A stretch of DNA of 59,745 nt from Bacillus pseudomycoides (GCF_002582035.1 NZ_NUQE01000011.1:1-59745), one strand, 5' to 3'. Shown: positions 43,127 to 51,960, numbered from the stretch's first letter. Translations and numbers: made by a program. The notes: generated by a model not told the origin, from the letters alone.

Positions 43127-44932
43127 CTACATACAAAGTGGATTATGAAAACTTGTATATAAATAAGATTTTGCTTGATCTTGTATTCTCATTGAGAACA
43201 ATGCTTTCGTTTCAATTTGCTTTGCAAATATAGCCGCCTTTTGCTCTTCGGTTGCATCTACCATGTAATCTGCAACAATAGCAGCAACAATTCTCCATAA
43301 CTCTTTTTCCTGTACGTCATCTATCGAGTGAGCTAACGTAAATAATACATCCCCAAAATGGTTTTGCAGTACCGAATGAATAAACTTGTTATAAACTTCA
43401 TTCATATCATCTGTAAATACGACTGCTTCTTTAATCTCAGAAATGTCCACTACCTTTGCTAATGTCTTCTTATGAATTCTCACTCCTCCTAAATCACGTA
43501 CAAAAATACGTTGAACCTCTCCGCCTTTTGTAACAATAATAGAGTTTTGCATATGTCCTTCTAAAGCAATGCCATATTGTAAAACAAACTGCAGTAAAGG
43601 AATCATAACTTTCTCAGTGTAATGAGCAACATAGTGAAACACCTCTTTTTTGCCAATTGTTTCTGTTTCAAAATATGTACGCATCATATCTACAATAATA
43701 GGCTCTCCTTCTTTTAATGGATTGTTTGCTGTTAAACTAGCTCCAACCCATAATAATTCTCCCTCTTGCCTATATACATTTGGACTTTCTCGTAAAATAA
43801 ATGCTAAATTTCTTCCTAAATGATAATCATCATTTTTAGTAAAAGTAGCTCCAACTCGTTCACGAACAACAATTACTGATTGTGACAGCTCTTTCTCTTT
43901 TGCATAAATCTTATCAAACAACGTAGAAAGAATTGGCCCATTTACTGTTATTTCTGGTGACACTGTTCTGACTGCACTTGTGGCTTGCGCACGTACGGGA
44001 AGCTTCACATGATATGGTAACTCTAATAGATTCATTGTTCGAAATGAAAGCGTTGCTTTAGACGAAAGCTGATATGGGATTGGAATAATACGTCCTTCCT
44101 CTAAATCTTCTCCATACTCCTCTGTTAGTACATGCTCATATTGCCATGGATGAACAAGAAATGGATAATAGTCTTTTATTTTCTCCCCTCTGCTTACTAG
44201 TATTTGAGAAGCAGTTTCATATAAATCTGGTAAATTTTCGTATAATACAGGTTTTTCAAAGCTATCTCCTGTAACTACTGTTACATCTTTATGAACAAGC
44301 AATACATATAACGGAACAACTTGTTCAAACTCAGGAGCATAACGTTTTACTTCTTCTTTTGATAAACCAAGTTTCGTTTTTGTGGAAGGATGAAGCGGGT
44401 GCCCTTCGATTACTAATGACTCTATGTATAATAATTCGTCAAACGACATGTATTGTTTTAATTCTTCAAAGAATTGACATAGGTTATTTGGTTTGTATTT
44501 TGCAAAAAACATCACGTTCGTTTCAAGCTGCTGCTTTACCCATTCTTGTTTTTGTTCCCATGCTTCATAAGCTAATTCTAGGTTCTCCACGCTGTTCTGT
44601 AACTCTTTCTGCAAGGAATCTGAAACATGAAGTTGGAAGAATGGTGCTACTTCCTCAAAAAACATTTGTAATGAATCAATCCATCTAACATGCCCTCTTA
44701 CTTTAAACCGGAGTGGAAAAGTAAATTCGTATCGTTCAAATGCCCCTTCTTGTTGCACGTCTAATAATAATTCTGCTTCATTCATACAATCTATAATTTC
44801 AATACCATAATCGTGCTTTAACACAGCACAGCTTTCTAATAAATTTTTTTCACGAATTAACGCATTACAAAAACGATTTAAAATACGATATTCCGCTTGC
44901 ACTCGATTGGATTGTTTACCTTGAATGGACAA
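43127..44932 (-). CDS. NIS siderophore synthetase, IucA/IucC family (SfaB-like)
   Basis: 601 residues. NRPS-independent synthetases adenylate a carboxylate such as citrate and couple it to an amine. Family motifs are EGHPLHPSTKTKLGLS (about 155-170), FLVHPWQYEHVL, LPVRAQATSAVRTVSPEITVNGP (ATP and citrate region, about 305-327), ALEGHMQNSIIV, and IFVRDLGGVRIH. The start is TTG at 44932 after AAGGTG, overlapping the exporter gene by 17 bases, so the two are coupled. Position within an exporter-synthetase-racemase operon matches SfaB, which adds the second ornithine in staphyloferrin A. The B versus D assignment is by gene order. Confidence 0.88.
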   Translation of the reverse strand: MSIQGKQSNRVQAEYRILNRFCNALIREKNLLESCAVLKHDYGIEIIDCMNEAELLLDVQQEGAFERYEFTFPLRFKVRGHVRWIDSLQMFFEEVAPFFQLHVSDSLQKELQNSVENLELAYEAWEQKQEWVKQQLETNVMFFAKYKPNNLCQFFEELKQYMSFDELLYIESLVIEGHPLHPSTKTKLGLSKEEVKRYAPEFEQVVPLYVLLVHKDVTVVTGDSFEKPVLYENLPDLYETASQILVSRGEKIKDYYPFLVHPWQYEHVLTEEYGEDLEEGRIIPIPYQLSSKATLSFRTMNLLELPYHVKLPVRAQATSAVRTVSPEITVNGPILSTLFDKIYAKEKELSQSVIVVRERVGATFTKNDDYHLGRNLAFILRESPNVYRQEGELLWVGASLTANNPLKEGEPIIVDMMRTYFETETIGKKEVFHYVAHYTEKVMIPLLQFVLQYGIALEGHMQNSIIVTKGGEVQRIFVRDLGGVRIHKKTLAKVVDISEIKEAVVFTDDMNEVYNKFIHSVLQNHFGDVLFTLAHSIDDVQEKELWRIVAAIVADYMVDATEEQKAAIFAKQIETKALFSMRIQDQAKSYLYTSFHNPLCM

Positions 44933-46127
44933 AATTCTTCACCTTCCCTTTTCGTTGTTTCACTTTTATATACTGAAATGCACATGGAATCATACATAAA
45001 GTACCCATCATCACAAATGTTTCAGAAATCCCCACATATTCAATGGCATAACTTACTACAATTGAACCGAGTGGAATCATTCCTCGATCCATTAATACAA
45101 CACTAAGCATAAGTCCGCGTTCTTCTTCACGAACGTTTTTTTGAAAATACACACGGTTACCGGAACGTAACAACTGTCCAAAAAGACCGATAGAGAATAA
45201 TAGTATAAAAAACACAAATGTATTACTAATTATGAGGAGCACTATACTAATGGAAAACAAAACTAAACTTATGTAATAAATTTTAATTTCCGAAATATAC
45301 TCTAATACTCTAGGAAGAATAATAGTTGCTACAATAGCACCGAGTGCCGCCGAAGACATCGCAATGCCAAATACTTCTGCTTTTCCAGTAAATTGATGCG
45401 AAACAAGTACAGGCAATACAGACGTATACGAGAAACCAAAAGCCATTGTAATCATTGATGTGATAAAAATGTTTCTTCCCATATGATCATGAGAGAAATA
45501 TTGAACAATTTGTTCCCAGCTTGCCTTTTTCTTCTCTTTTCGTTTTTTCATCGTTTGATCTTTCATTGGTAAGACGAGAATGAATGCAATAAGTGAACAA
45601 ACTGCCTGCATCGTAAATGTAAGTTCAATATGACCTCCTGCAATTAGAAATCCAGCTACAGCCGGCCCTGTCGAGCGACAAACATTCATTACAAACGAAT
45701 TCATAGAAATAAGTTTACTAATTTGATTGTTCGTATCAATATCCGAAAGAAGCGTATTTCGATTTGGTGTTTCTAATGCACTAATTACTCCTCTTACAAA
45801 TGAGAAAAGAATAAAAATAAAAAACGAAGGAGTAACAAACACAACATAAATGGCAAGTAACGTTGTAACTACCAGCCCCCAGAATGAATACGACTTCATT
45901 AACTTAATACGCGGATGCAGATCACAAAGCTTCCCTGCATATACACTAAACAATACAATTGGAATGAGCCGTACAAAGTTTATCCACCCTAAATATGTAG
46001 CACTATGATATAAATCATAGACGTACCAATTGATTGCAGTCATTCCAAGCCAATTCCCCATAAATAAGAAAAATGAACTACTAAAGAAGAGTTTACGAAT
46101 ATGAACCACCTCAAATTTTTGTTGCAT
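44916..46127 (-). CDS. MFS exporter of the siderophore locus (SfaA-like)
   Basis: 403 residues, twelve predicted helices. The N-terminus reads LFFSSSFFLFMGNWLGMTAI, and the loop after helix 2 is AGKLCDLHPRIKLMKSYSF, a diverged motif A. It belongs to the MFS_3-like efflux group used to export siderophores and macrolides. It is the first gene of a three-gene minus-strand operon with a NIS synthetase and a racemase, divergent from a second NIS synthetase. The order matches sfaA-sfaB-sfaC with divergent sfaD. A Fur box lies 24 bases upstream. Its likely job is release of the finished siderophore. Confidence 0.85.
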   Translation of the reverse strand: MQQKFEVVHIRKLFFSSSFFLFMGNWLGMTAINWYVYDLYHSATYLGWINFVRLIPIVLFSVYAGKLCDLHPRIKLMKSYSFWGLVVTTLLAIYVVFVTPSFFIFILFSFVRGVISALETPNRNTLLSDIDTNNQISKLISMNSFVMNVCRSTGPAVAGFLIAGGHIELTFTMQAVCSLIAFILVLPMKDQTMKKRKEKKKASWEQIVQYFSHDHMGRNIFITSMITMAFGFSYTSVLPVLVSHQFTGKAEVFGIAMSSAALGAIVATIILPRVLEYISEIKIYYISLVLFSISIVLLIISNTFVFFILLFSIGLFGQLLRSGNRVYFQKNVREEERGLMLSVVLMDRGMIPLGSIVVSYAIEYVGISETFVMMGTLCMIPCAFQYIKVKQRKGKVKNFVHSR

Positions 46128-46150
46128 TTTTACATGTTTCTTTTATAATT

Positions 46151-46169
46151 GAAATTGATTATCAATATC
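46151..46169. promoter_or_regulatory. Fur box between the divergent siderophore operons
   Basis: GAAATTGATTATCAATATC is an inverted-repeat Fur-like box with core ATTGATTATCAAT. It sits in the 110-base gap between the exporter and the divergent synthetase, where it could repress both. Confidence 0.8.
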
Positions 46170-46237
46170 ACTATATGAACAATATAAAATATTCTTATTT
46201 TTTTGTAAAGATTAAAAACTTGAGAAAGGTGGTTTCT

Positions 46238-48217
46238 ATGCATCTCGATAAAATTCAAACGTTAGAATTAGAGGAACAAAACTTACTTTCTTTTTTACAA
46301 CAACATCACGCACCGCTACATAAAACCTATCAACAAATGATTCAAAAAGGACGAGCTGGTATACTCGAACGATTACTATCGTCCTTCATACGTGAAAATA
46401 TATGTAACATGACAAAGGCTGGCATTACATTTCAAAAACATAAAGGAAAGTTTTTATCATTTTCAGAGCATCGTTGCCCAAACTATTTACTAGATTATAT
46501 AAACACCCATATTCATCGATTTGATGAGTTTTCAATGATACAAGGACTATATTTCAAGGGGCAAAAAGCATATCTACTTATACCAATTCAATACATATAT
46601 GCCTTTGAACGTCCTGTTGTAAAGGGACCGTATATTCTCGTCTCGCCGTCTAGTCAAACAGAAATTATACATCCAAATGAAGTATTGGCATTGTTACTAC
46701 ATGAAGATTGGAAAGGACCGCATTCCTATTTTCATATGTTTGAAGATGATCTCGCAAATAGCGCTGCCAATTTAGCTCTTGCTTATACATTTCATGAACA
46801 AACTGAGAATGTTTCAACGCTACAAGCTGCTTCTCGAGCGCAAGATTCATATGCCTTTTTTGAACAGCTCGTTATAGAAGGTCACCCTTGTCACCCTGGT
46901 ACCAAAATGAGAAAAGGTTTAAGTCCAGAAGAAACCCTTGCCTATTCAGCTGAGTTTAAAAATACAATTCCATTGCGCTTTGTAGCTGTACATCAAGATT
47001 ATGTAAGCACAGCTTTTATGGAAGAACAAAATTGGAATGCATTATTGTTTTCTTTTGAACCTGTACTCCAAGTAGAAGCAGAAATAAGACTTGGCGATAA
47101 AATAGATGACTACATTCTATTACCAATTCATCCATGGCAAGCTACTCATACGTTACATGAAATTTACAATGATGAACTCGAAAAGCAAATCATCATTTTA
47201 TTCGATTATGAAGCAAATTATTTAGCGGGCATGTCATTTCGTACAATCTTACCTGCACAATATGAAACGATTAGACCGCATTATAAACTGACAACAAATA
47301 TTCATTTAACAGGAGAAGTGCGAACGTTATCAGAACAAACCATTCATAATGGACCACTTATGAGCAATATTTTAAAACAAATTGTTACTACGGATACGAT
47401 GATTGACGAAACTCGCTTTATTCCAATTATGGAGCGAGTTGGTGCTCATTTTCTTCATCCAAATGACATAGACGAAGAAACACAAACATTGCGAAGTGAA
47501 AATCTCGCTTGTGTCATTCGCGACAATATTCATACTTATGTAAAGCATGATGAATGGGCCATTGTTGGTTCTGCCCTTGTCGCTTCTGTACACGGCGCAA
47601 ATAAACCAGTTATAGCAGAACTAATTGAGTTGTATAAAGAGAGTCATGACCTACCATTACACGATGCAATTGTTATGTTTATTGAGAAATATGTAACAAA
47701 TGCTCTTAGCGGCTTTATTCCGCTCATGGTTAAATACGGCATTGGTTTAGAAGGTCATCTACAAAATACAGTACCTGTATTTAAAAAAGATGGTACACCA
47801 GATCGACTACTTGTACGTGACTGGGAAGGTATTCGTGTTCATCGTGGTCGTTTGCGAAATGCGGGATTTGATATAAACATGTTTCATCATAAATCAAGAA
47901 TTCTAGTAGATGATGAAAAAAGTATGCGTAATAAAGTATTTTACTCTGTTATGCAAAATCACTTTGGAGAACTTTTTTTACATATTAGTCAGTTCTATCA
48001 ACTAGATGAGCAACTGCTGTGGAATGTTGTAAAACAAGTCATGAAGAATATTTTCATAGATTTGCAAGAAGACCCTAGCTACAAAAAATCTGCAACCTCT
48101 GACTATACTGTCTTTTTTGCAGATAAAGTAGATTATAAAGCTTTAACTCTTATGCGTATGATGGGAGAAGCACATGCCTATTTTTATGTGAAAGTTAAAA
48201 ATCCATTATGTGATTGA
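46238..48217 (+). CDS. NIS siderophore synthetase, IucA/IucC family (SfaD-like)
   Basis: 659 residues, matching the length I recall for staphylococcal SfaD (about 658). Motifs include EGHPCHPGTKMRKGLS (about 208-223), LLPIHPWQATHTL, YKLTTNIHLTGEVRTLSEQT with IHNGP, GIGLEGHLQNTVPVFKKDG, and LLVRDWEGIRVHRGRL. SfaD starts staphyloferrin A synthesis by joining D-ornithine to citrate. ATG 46238 follows AAAGGTGG; about 20 upstream in-frame codons are not needed. It is transcribed away from the exporter-synthetase-racemase operon across a shared Fur box and ends in a terminator. It differs clearly from its partner synthetase, so the two are not a recent tandem copy. Confidence 0.88.
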   Translation: MHLDKIQTLELEEQNLLSFLQQHHAPLHKTYQQMIQKGRAGILERLLSSFIRENICNMTKAGITFQKHKGKFLSFSEHRCPNYLLDYINTHIHRFDEFSMIQGLYFKGQKAYLLIPIQYIYAFERPVVKGPYILVSPSSQTEIIHPNEVLALLLHEDWKGPHSYFHMFEDDLANSAANLALAYTFHEQTENVSTLQAASRAQDSYAFFEQLVIEGHPCHPGTKMRKGLSPEETLAYSAEFKNTIPLRFVAVHQDYVSTAFMEEQNWNALLFSFEPVLQVEAEIRLGDKIDDYILLPIHPWQATHTLHEIYNDELEKQIIILFDYEANYLAGMSFRTILPAQYETIRPHYKLTTNIHLTGEVRTLSEQTIHNGPLMSNILKQIVTTDTMIDETRFIPIMERVGAHFLHPNDIDEETQTLRSENLACVIRDNIHTYVKHDEWAIVGSALVASVHGANKPVIAELIELYKESHDLPLHDAIVMFIEKYVTNALSGFIPLMVKYGIGLEGHLQNTVPVFKKDGTPDRLLVRDWEGIRVHRGRLRNAGFDINMFHHKSRILVDDEKSMRNKVFYSVMQNHFGELFLHISQFYQLDEQLLWNVVKQVMKNIFIDLQEDPSYKKSATSDYTVFFADKVDYKALTLMRMMGEAHAYFYVKVKNPLCD

Positions 48218-48267
48218 AATAAACTGTGAAGTTAATTGTGAAGAACCTTTACTCTGATATACAAATT

Positions 48268-48298
48268 AAGATGAGCTCAGTTACGGGCTCATCTTTTT
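48268..48298. terminator. Terminator between the siderophore synthetase and the permease pair
   Basis: AAGATGAGC (48268-48276) and GCTCATCTT (48287-48295) followed by T. It lies between convergent genes. Confidence 0.8.
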
Positions 48299-48300
48299 GT

Positions 48301-49167
48301 TTACGGTATTAATTGCTCGTATACATACGGTTGCTTCGGAGCTTCTATTTTTTCTACTTTATTTGCTTTTACAAGTGGAAATAAGGCTCCTCTATAGGTT
48401 GTCTCATCTAATGTTCCAGTAATCGTAACCCACGTTTCATTTTGTAATTTAGTAATTTCTTCGCCGGAAACAATCATTCCATAAACGGTAGCATCTGCTA
48501 TGCAACACGTAATACCGTAACGTGCAACTACAACTTGCTCTCCTTTCACATCTGTATCACGGTATACAAACCCAGAAAAATTAATCTCTTTCCCTTTAAA
48601 TCCAATAACATCACGACCAATTATATCCATAGTAGCCATATAATTTGTATCATTTATTTGTATGCTTTTCTTTTTCAGCAAATCCTTTTCCATGTCTTCG
48701 GATGGTGCTTGAGAACTTGCTACATTAGCAGTTTGCTGTTCCTCTTCATCTACTAATAACCTCTTCCAATCTTCATTTTCTTTCTCTGGCTTTGTTTGTG
48801 TACTTTGATTCATTCCACGCTTGGCGGCAACACTTCCGTCAATTGATACACTTGAAAATAAAAAAGCACTGATAATAGGTATAAGAAATAATCCATAAAA
48901 GAAGCAAGTTCCTATTTTCGTTTTTTGGAGAACATGTTCCCCGCAGCAATGACATGCCTTTGACTTTTCATTTCCACTTCGCCACACTTGTAAACAGCCA
49001 AGTAGTAAAGACACAATTGTTGCTACATAAACAAGTTTCACCATACGCGGTGCAATAAAGTTATTAATATGCCCCGTAATAAGCAGTTTGAATAATAGCA
49101 TCGCAAATCCAATCAATATAATGCCGCGAATATAAATATGAAATCCTTTTTTCTCCTGCTCTTCCAC
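48301..49167 (-). CDS. TIGR03943/YcgQ-family membrane protein
   Basis: 288 residues. Three to four helices in the first 110 residues, with the motif CHCCGEHVL between them, then an exported region. The C-terminal domain (about 170-288) reads SGFVYRDTDVKGEQVVVARYGITCCIADATVYGMIVSG, whose Cys pair is the family mark. The partner permease lies directly upstream (12-base gap). The YcgQ/YcgR pair is widespread in Firmicutes; a metal-related role has been suggested. Zur boxes upstream of the pair support a link to zinc limitation. Confidence 0.85.
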   Translation of the reverse strand: MEEQEKKGFHIYIRGIILIGFAMLLFKLLITGHINNFIAPRMVKLVYVATIVSLLLGCLQVWRSGNEKSKACHCCGEHVLQKTKIGTCFFYGLFLIPIISAFLFSSVSIDGSVAAKRGMNQSTQTKPEKENEDWKRLLVDEEEQQTANVASSQAPSEDMEKDLLKKKSIQINDTNYMATMDIIGRDVIGFKGKEINFSGFVYRDTDVKGEQVVVARYGITCCIADATVYGMIVSGEEITKLQNETWVTITGTLDETTYRGALFPLVKANKVEKIEAPKQPYVYEQLIP

Positions 49168-49179
49168 CTTCTCCGCCTC

Positions 49180-50160
49180 CTATTTCATGGTAAGTTGAAC
49201 GATAACATATATGCTAATCGTCACAATCGCCATAAACAGAAACACAAACTTCTTTTGAAAATATGCAAATAACATAATTGTATTTTTCAAATCTAGCATT
49301 GGTCCAAACACTAAAAAAGCAAGAAGAGCTTTTGCTGAAAAAATATGACCAAATGATGCTGCGATAAATGCATCTGCTGCAGAACAAAGAGATAAAACAT
49401 AACCAAGGGCCATCATAACAAGTGGAGAAATAAGATTGCTGCTCGCTAATTCGGCAAGAAGGTGACGATCTAAAAATGTTTGAAATAAGCTAGCTAAAAA
49501 TGCACCGATTAACAAATATTTTCCTGTACTAAAAAACTCATCTGCTGCATGCGAAGCAACCTCCTGCCAGCTTCTCTTCGAATGTTTATGTTCACTTATC
49601 ACACTGCTTTCTTTCAATACATTCTTGTCACGATATAAGTAATAAACAATACCACCAATACATATAGCAACAAGAAAAGCGAGTCCAAAGCGAGCGTATA
49701 CAATTGTGGGGTTCATCCGAAACGCATAGTATGTTGACAAAAATACAACCGGGTTTAATATAGGGGCGGTAACAAGAATCACCATTCCTACATGAAGGGG
49801 CAATCCTTTTTGAATCAGTCTTCTTATAATTGGAATAATTACACACTCACACATTGGAAATAATACACCAACAAATGCTGCTGGAAACATGGCAACAATA
49901 GGATGTTTAGGCAACACTTTTTTTATCACGTCTTCTGTCACAAATACTTGAATAACCGCTGAAATTAATACACCAATTAATATGAATGGAATTGCTTCAA
50001 AAAAGATACTTAAAAAAATTGTATTTACATTCATCCACTTTTTAGGAATCAGTGCTTGCAACGATGATACATTTGTAAAATCAACAAAAAATAATAAAAA
50101 TAGAAATAGTCCAATTAGCATCATACCAAGAATTTCTCTAGATATCCGTGTAAGTGTCAT
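49180..50160 (-). CDS. Permease of the UPF0718/YcgR (DUF318) family
   Basis: 326 residues with eight hydrophobic segments. The motif FPMCECVIIPIIRRLIQKGLPLHVG (about 100-124), with a Cys-Glu-Cys in the membrane, and TAPILNPVVFLSTYYAF are family hallmarks; a second half repeat reads LGYVLSLCSAADAFIAASF. Such permeases are suspected to move metal or metal complexes; the Cys residues would fit. It is the first gene of a two-gene operon with the TIGR03943 protein. A Zur-like box lies 280 bases upstream, and a dispersed repeat sits between that box and the gene. Confidence 0.85.
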   Translation of the reverse strand: MTLTRISREILGMMLIGLFLFLLFFVDFTNVSSLQALIPKKWMNVNTIFLSIFFEAIPFILIGVLISAVIQVFVTEDVIKKVLPKHPIVAMFPAAFVGVLFPMCECVIIPIIRRLIQKGLPLHVGMVILVTAPILNPVVFLSTYYAFRMNPTIVYARFGLAFLVAICIGGIVYYLYRDKNVLKESSVISEHKHSKRSWQEVASHAADEFFSTGKYLLIGAFLASLFQTFLDRHLLAELASSNLISPLVMMALGYVLSLCSAADAFIAASFGHIFSAKALLAFLVFGPMLDLKNTIMLFAYFQKKFVFLFMAIVTISIYVIVQLTMK

Positions 50161-50203
50161 TCTAATCTCCTCCCTTATATTGTCATCTCATGCTACCTAG
50201 CAA

Positions 50204-50339
50204 TATAGTGAAACCTCCATCAGTGGGTGCCTTTTCCCACTGATGGAAAGCTCTCTCCAATCTGGCTCTTATGGGCAACTTCTTTACTTTCTCCGAATCT
50301 TGAGATTAAGATTTTACTGCCCGTTAGAGCGGGATAAAA
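50204..50339 (+). repeat. bcr1-like dispersed repeat, copy 7
   Basis: About 136 bp, near full length: TAGTGAAACCTCCATCAGTGG to CTGCCCGTTAGAGCGGGATAAA. It includes the inner CCCACTGATGGAAAGCTCT block. Confidence 0.8.
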
Positions 50340-50437
50340 TCCTTTCCGATAGTAGCTCCACTCTATTGTAAACATATGCTTGTCCTCTTTTTCTATGACA
50401 TGTTTCATCAGCAGCATACTTACTATATCTTATTCGC

Positions 50438-50460
50438 AAATCGTAATCATTATGATTTAC
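50438..50460. promoter_or_regulatory. Zur-like box 1
   Basis: Core TCGTAATCATTATGA (50441-50455) has one mismatch to the Zur 7-1-7 consensus TCGTAATNATTACGA, with extended AAA/TTT flanks. It could serve the minus-strand permease operon, the GTPase gene, or both. Confidence 0.75.
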
Positions 50461-50506
50461 TGTTGCAATTTTCTTTTTCATCTTTTAAGATATAACAAGA
50501 AACAAA

Positions 50507-50525
50507 ACGTAATGATTACGATTTA
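50507..50525. promoter_or_regulatory. Zur-like box 2
   Basis: ACGTAATGATTACGATTTA contains ACGTAATGATTACGA (50507-50521), one mismatch from the Zur consensus. It lies 17 bases before the GTPase start. Confidence 0.75.
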
Positions 50526-50542
50526 AAAAGGAGAGTCTTTAT

Positions 50543-51727
50543 ATGAAGAAAGTTCCCGTTACAGTATTAAGCGGCTATTTAGGATCTGGAAAAACAACAT
50601 TACTAAATCATATACTTACAAATCACGACGGAATGAAAGTAGCTGTCATTGTTAATGACATGAGCGAAATTAACATTGATGCTGCACTTGTCAAACAAGG
50701 TGGTTTTTCTAGAACAGAGGAAAAACTCGTCGAAATTCAAAATGGATGTATTTGTTGTACATTACGTGAAGATTTAATTATAGAAGTGAATCGTCTCGTT
50801 GAATCTGGAGATATTGATTATATTGTCATCGAATCTTCAGGTATTAGTGAGCCTATTCCAGTTGCACAAACATTCACATATATGGACGAAGAATTAGCAA
50901 TCAACTTATCAAATACATGTCGTTTAGATACGATGGTTACTGTCGTAGATGCGAATCGCTTCTGGGATGATTATGCTTCCGGTGAAAGTTTATTAGATCG
51001 CCAAGAAGCAATTGATGAGACAGATACACGCGAAGTGATTGATTTACTCATTGATCAAATTGAATTTGCAAATGTAATTATTTTAAACAAAACCGATATG
51101 CTAGAACAGAATGATATTACAGAACTTCACAAACTATTACAAAGGTTAAATCCAGAAGCTCGTATTATTGAAGCAGTTTATTCGCAAGTGCCGTTATACA
51201 CAATCTTAAATACGAATCTATTTGACTATGAAAAAGCAAGTCAAGCAGCTGGATGGATCAAAGAATTAAATAGCGAACACACACCTGAGACAGACGAGTA
51301 TAACATTTCATCATTTGTATACCGCCGTAAGCGCCCGTTCCAACCTGAAAGATTTATGAAATGGCTTGAAAACTGGCCACTTGACGTCGTAAGAGCGAAA
51401 GGCTTCTTCTGGCTTTCTTCTCGCAACAATATCATCGGACTTCTCTCTCAAGCAGGTTCATCTATTACGATTCAAGGAGCTGGCGAGTGGGTTGCATCTA
51501 CTTCAAAAGAAGAACAGCAACAAATTATTTCGGTAGACCCAGACATTTTAAACCGTTGGGATGACACATACGGAGACCGAATTACAGAATTAGTCTTTAT
51601 CGGTATTGACATGAATAGAGAAGAAATAGAAAAATCTTTAGACCACTGCTTATTAACTGAACAAGAAATGTATGAAGACTGGGATACGTTCTATGACCCT
51701 ATCCCTCCATTTACGACTGCATCATAA
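50543..51727 (+). CDS. CobW/COG0523 GTP-binding metallochaperone (ZagA/YciC-like)
   Basis: 394 residues. Walker A GYLGSGKTTLLNHIL (about 11-25), the metal-binding CxCC motif in NGCICCTLRED (about 72-82), Walker B and guanine-specificity motif ILNKTD (about 180-185), and a C-terminal CobW_C domain with YRRKRPFQPERFMKWLE. These GTPases deliver zinc to client proteins; the B. subtilis homologue YciC (ZagA) is repressed by Zur. ATG 50543 follows AAAGGAGAG. Two Zur-like boxes upstream support zinc-starvation control. It is monocistronic with a strong terminator. Confidence 0.92.
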   Translation: MKKVPVTVLSGYLGSGKTTLLNHILTNHDGMKVAVIVNDMSEINIDAALVKQGGFSRTEEKLVEIQNGCICCTLREDLIIEVNRLVESGDIDYIVIESSGISEPIPVAQTFTYMDEELAINLSNTCRLDTMVTVVDANRFWDDYASGESLLDRQEAIDETDTREVIDLLIDQIEFANVIILNKTDMLEQNDITELHKLLQRLNPEARIIEAVYSQVPLYTILNTNLFDYEKASQAAGWIKELNSEHTPETDEYNISSFVYRRKRPFQPERFMKWLENWPLDVVRAKGFFWLSSRNNIIGLLSQAGSSITIQGAGEWVASTSKEEQQQIISVDPDILNRWDDTYGDRITELVFIGIDMNREEIEKSLDHCLLTEQEMYEDWDTFYDPIPPFTTAS

Positions 51728-51729
51728 AC

Positions 51730-51769
51730 AAAATCCCCTTTCCCAGTAAGTACTGTGAAAGGGGATTTT
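51730..51769 (+). terminator. Terminator of the zinc GTPase gene
   Basis: Perfect 13-bp stem AAAATCCCCTTTC / GAAAGGGGATTTT just after the stop. Repeat copy 8 begins two bases later. Confidence 0.9.
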
Positions 51770-51770
51770 G

Positions 51771-51915
51771 ATAAAGTGAAACTTCCATCAGTGGTCCCCC
51801 ACTGATGGAAAGCTCTCACCAATCGGGCTTTTACGAGCAGTTATCTCCCATCTCTCTTCTTCGCTTTCTCTAAATCTTGAGGTGAGAGTCTTACTGTCCG
51901 CGAATAGCGGGATAA
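51771..51915 (+). repeat. bcr1-like dispersed repeat, copy 8 (longest copy)
   Basis: 145 bp, the most complete copy. It starts ATAAAGTGAAACTTCCATCA and ends TAGCGGGATAAA. The left part has a small hairpin (CCATCAGTGG / CCACTGATGG). The right part has GGTGAGAG/CTCCCATC-type arms. Confidence 0.85.
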
Positions 51916-51960
51916 ACGGAGATTTTCTTTATCTCCTACTGATGGTTAACCATACCTATC

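Larger units (their letters stand above)
50161..50542. other. Zur control region interrupted by a dispersed repeat
   Basis: This 382-base gap between divergent genes holds repeat copy 7 (50204-50339) and two Zur-like boxes (50438-50460, 50507-50525). A 65-codon minus-strand frame (50220-50417) is half repeat sequence and is treated as a chimera rather than a gene. Confidence 0.6.

Noticed and set aside
37973-48217. Petrobactin (asb) biosynthesis operon
   Set aside because: Two IucA/IucC genes are present, but there is no AMP-ligase, carrier protein, AsbE or dehydroshikimate dehydratase gene. The divergent layout with an MFS and a PLP enzyme fits sfa instead.
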